Assembly: GCA_030834905.1 (NCBI GenBank) | Contig: JAUQWZ010000037.1 | Span: forward strand, 1-64,000 | Source of the DNA: Aggregatilineales bacterium | Lineage (GTDB): Bacteria > Chloroflexota > Anaerolineae > Aggregatilineales > Phototrophicaceae | Direction: 5' to 3' | Length of the DNA stretch: 64,000 nt | Shown here: positions 61,892 through 64,000 of the stretch, piece after piece | Layout: each line of letters starts with the position of its first letter | Numbering within the stretch: the stretch's first letter is position 1 | The notes under the pieces: model-generated | Database searches by the model: none | What the model was told of the DNA's origin: nothing | What the model saw: the letters and a program-made list of their open reading frames with translations, nothing else | Position numbers and translations under genes: made by a program

Positions 61892-63226
61892 ATGCGTAAA
61901 GTTCACCGTTCAACTTTTTTACTCGCTGTAGCGCTCATTGCAGTCTTTAGTTTCGCCAGCCTGACCGCCGCGCAGGACGCCGTCGAGATCGATTTCTGGC
62001 ACGCGATGTCCGGCGGAAATGGCGAGGCAGTTACCGCGCTGGTGGCTGATTTCAACGCTTCTCAATCCGCCATCGTCGTCAACGAACAGAATAAGGGCAA
62101 TTACGACGAAACCCTCAACGCCGTGATCCAGGCTTCGGGTCAGGGTGAGGGTCCCAACATGGCTCAGATTTTCGACCTGGGCACGCCGCTGGCGATTGAC
62201 TCCGGATTCTTCGTGCCGGTGGAATCGGTGCTGTCGGAAGAACAGCTTGAGGCGCTTGAGGCAGACATTGTCGCGCCGCTGGTCAACTACTTCACCATCA
62301 ACGACACGCTCTGGTCTTTGCCGTGGAACAACTCGACGCCCATTCTGTACTACAACAAGGACATGTACGAAGCGGCTGGACTCGACCCGGAAGTACCGCC
62401 AGCAACCTGGCAGGAACTGGAAGAGCACTGCGCCGTGATCATGGAAACGGGCGCTGCGCCGTACTGCCTCAGCTCGCAGATTTACGGCTGGTACTTCGAG
62501 CAGTGGCTGGCGCTGCAAGGACAGGAACTGGCGAACAACGGCAACGGTCGTGCTGACCGCGCCACCGAAACCAACCTGACCAGCCCCGCCGCCGTCGCGA
62601 TCATGGAATTCTGGCAGCGCATCAACGATGCTGGCTACTGGACTTACACCGGTCGGCTGCACGATAATCAGGGCGCGAACCAGATTTTCATCGCCAAGCA
62701 GGCAGCCATCATCCTCGAAAGCACTGGCGCGCTGCGCACCTTCACCACCGGTGCCGCCGAATCAGGTTTCGAGCTTGGTACTGGCTTCTTCCCGACCAAC
62801 GCTGACGTTGAACGTCAGGGACCCATCATCGGCGGCGCGAGCCTGTGGGTGAGTGCTGGCAATACCGATGAAGAGAATGCGGCAGTCGCCGAATTCCTGG
62901 TATGGCTGGAAGCGCCGGAACAGATGGCACGCTGGCATCAGGCGACCGGTTACATGCCGGATACGCTGTCTTCGCAGGAACTGCTGGAGTCTGAGGGTTA
63001 CTTTGAAGAGAACCCGAACCAGCGGACCGCAGTCGATCAGTTGAACGCGGCAGCCGTTAATTCCGCTACCGCGGGCGCTATCATGGGTCCGTTCCCGCAG
63101 ATTCGTGTGATTGTCGAGCAGTCGATTCAGGCTGTCGTCAGCGGCGGTGACATCACCACCGTTCTTGAGGACGCCAAGCTTCAGGCGGACGCGGCGATTG
63201 CCGACTATAACAGCCGTCTGCAGTAA
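61892..63226 (+). CDS. ugpB: sn-Glycerol-3-phosphate-type ABC transporter binding protein (UgpB-like)
   Basis: A 444-residue secreted binding protein. Signal peptide (STFLLAVALIAVFSFASLTA) is followed by EIDFWHAMSGGNGEAVTALV, LWSLPWNNSTPILYYNKDMY, ATWQELEEHCAVI, PIIGGASLWVSAGN, WHQATGYMPDT and GPFPQIRVIVEQSIQAV. These align closely in order and wording with UgpB of enteric bacteria, so glycerol-3-phosphate or its diesters are the likely ligands. GGGAGGGAG precedes the ATG. A terminator-like hairpin separates it from the ugpA-like gene. Confidence 0.88.
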   Translation: MRKVHRSTFLLAVALIAVFSFASLTAAQDAVEIDFWHAMSGGNGEAVTALVADFNASQSAIVVNEQNKGNYDETLNAVIQASGQGEGPNMAQIFDLGTPLAIDSGFFVPVESVLSEEQLEALEADIVAPLVNYFTINDTLWSLPWNNSTPILYYNKDMYEAAGLDPEVPPATWQELEEHCAVIMETGAAPYCLSSQIYGWYFEQWLALQGQELANNGNGRADRATETNLTSPAAVAIMEFWQRINDAGYWTYTGRLHDNQGANQIFIAKQAAIILESTGALRTFTTGAAESGFELGTGFFPTNADVERQGPIIGGASLWVSAGNTDEENAAVAEFLVWLEAPEQMARWHQATGYMPDTLSSQELLESEGYFEENPNQRTAVDQLNAAAVNSATAGAIMGPFPQIRVIVEQSIQAVVSGGDITTVLEDAKLQADAAIADYNSRLQ

Positions 63227-63257
63227 CGAAAGTACTTTCCAGCACTAATATGCGGTG

Positions 63258-63293
63258 AAACGGGCGGGTGGGTTTATGACTCCCGCCCGTTTT
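63258..63293 (+). terminator. Terminator-like hairpin between ugpB-like and ugpA-like genes
   Basis: AAACGGGCGGG (63258-63268) pairs with CCCGCCCGTTT (63282-63292), with a T run of four (63290-63293). Within the importer operon it should act as a partial terminator, allowing more binding protein than permease. Confidence 0.75.
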
Positions 63294-63349
63294 GCATAGA
63301 CACCTATCGGAGTTTTTCGTATTCAAGTTTTAGCTGAGGAATAGTCATA

Positions 63350-64000
63350 ATGCAGGCGGTCTTTCACAACCGATGGTTACCTTTTGTACTGCTGCTGCCC
63401 ACGCTGGTCGTCCTGGTGCTGTTTCTCTACTATCCCATCATCAGCACCTTCGAGCTTAGCTTCTTCAGAGCTGCGCCCAACGGCATCGATCTGACGTTTG
63501 TCGGTTTGGCGAATTACCAGCGCCTGCTTGACCCGCAGATTCAGCAGACCGAAGCCGGTACCTTCGTCGTCAGAAATGCTTACGTGCTGGTGGTGGGGCG
63601 CTCGCTGCTTTTTTCCGGCGCCATCGTCATTGGCGGGCTGTCCGCCTCGCTGGGCGTCGCGATGCTGGCGAACCAGAATCTGAGGGGAGGTCGCATCTAT
63701 CGCACGCTGCTCATCTGGCCCTATGCCATCTCGCCCGCCATCATCGGCGTGATTTTCCTGTTCATGTTTAATCCGGTGGTCGGAGTCATCAACTACGCCT
63801 GGAACGGAATCTTTGGGACTCGCCCGCTTTGGTTAGGCGATCCGATCCTGACTCCGCTGCTGATCGTCATCGCGTCTATCTGGAAGAATCTTGGTTATAA
63901 CGTCATTTTCTATCTCTCCGGACTCCAGAATATCAACACTGACCTGCTGGAAGCCGCTTCGATTGACGGGGCGAATGCCTGGGTGCGCTTCCGGCGAATC
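63350..64000 (+). CDS. ugpA: Sugar/glycerol-3-phosphate ABC transporter permease (UgpA-like), 3' truncated
   Basis: The first 217 residues of a MalF/UgpA-type permease; the frame runs off the window. LPFVLLLPTLVVLVLFLYYP is the first membrane helix, STFELSFFRAAPNGIDLTFV with GLANYQRLL the family's first loop, WPYAISPAIIGVIFLFMFNP a core helix, and EAASIDGANAWVRFRRI the ATPase-contacting EAA loop. The ATG at 63350 has GAGGA nine bases before it. Expected to pair with a UgpE-like permease beyond the window. Confidence 0.9.
   Translation, partial: MQAVFHNRWLPFVLLLPTLVVLVLFLYYPIISTFELSFFRAAPNGIDLTFVGLANYQRLLDPQIQQTEAGTFVVRNAYVLVVGRSLLFSGAIVIGGLSASLGVAMLANQNLRGGRIYRTLLIWPYAISPAIIGVIFLFMFNPVVGVINYAWNGIFGTRPLWLGDPILTPLLIVIASIWKNLGYNVIFYLSGLQNINTDLLEAASIDGANAWVRFRRI

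Overview
The window reads as a chromosomal segment of a heterotrophic, carbohydrate-degrading bacterium, most likely a Chloroflexota (Anaerolineae-like) organism. This is inference. It rests on the Thr/Pro-rich tail of the first protein, many sugar ABC importers, a 2-oxoacid:ferredoxin oxidoreductase, DUF115 glycan proteins, and short dispersed palindromes ending in CGCCCCTAC. No rRNA, tRNA, CRISPR array, transposase or phage gene was seen.

Region 1 (1-17.3 kb) is a surface-glycan locus. Plus-strand glycosyltransferases and methyltransferases (831-9333) face minus-strand genes (9298-17288). Two proteins of more than 1300 residues chain enzyme domains. The 5173-9333 product joins a methyltransferase, a GT2-like domain, a DUF115/Maf-like domain, a GT-B-like segment and an FkbM methyltransferase. 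The 12522-16538 product joins GT2, a second transferase-like domain, a DUF115/Maf-like domain and a sulfotransferase. These two and the 370-residue methyltransferase at 11363-12475 share a related membrane-hairpin module, placed C-terminally, internally and N-terminally. A membrane protein at 9575-11272 appears frameshifted near its end.

Region 2 (17.4-21.4 kb) holds an overlapping minus-strand operon: NeuA-like cytidylyltransferase, 2-hydroxyacid dehydrogenase and SDR. It probably makes a CMP-activated acidic sugar for the DUF115 domains. A secreted PQQ-type sugar dehydrogenase follows.

Region 3 (21.7-28.6 kb) has a GH38-like hydrolase with a mannonate-oxidoreductase-like SDR, ilvE, and a four-gene VOR-type 2-oxoacid:ferredoxin oxidoreductase operon divergent from ilvE.

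Region 4 (28.8-49.2 kb) has two sugar-use units. A DeoR/amidohydrolase/GH4 operon is divergent from a sugar ABC importer with a GH114-like hydrolase. A SorC-controlled unit then encodes a DUF2291 lipoprotein, an RbsABC-type importer, a split transketolase, an FGGY kinase and an L-fucose-isomerase-like protein. That gene set fits the non-oxidative D-apiose route or a close relative.

Region 5 (49.4-59.6 kb) is a GntR regulon. Three promoters share one architecture: -35, 17-18 bp spacer, -10, CCG/CCA/CCGG, then a palindrome of the form AATGTxxxxACATT. They serve the gntR gene, a five-gene catabolic operon (SIS, SDR, FAD oxidoreductase, PfkB kinase, phosphotriesterase-like) and an ABC importer. 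A weaker fourth palindrome precedes a Gfo/Idh/MocA gene.

Region 6 (59.7-64 kb) has a MetE-like gene divergent from an UlaG-like metallo-hydrolase, then ugpB-like and truncated ugpA-like genes. All four periplasmic binding-protein genes in the window are followed by a strong hairpin before the next gene.
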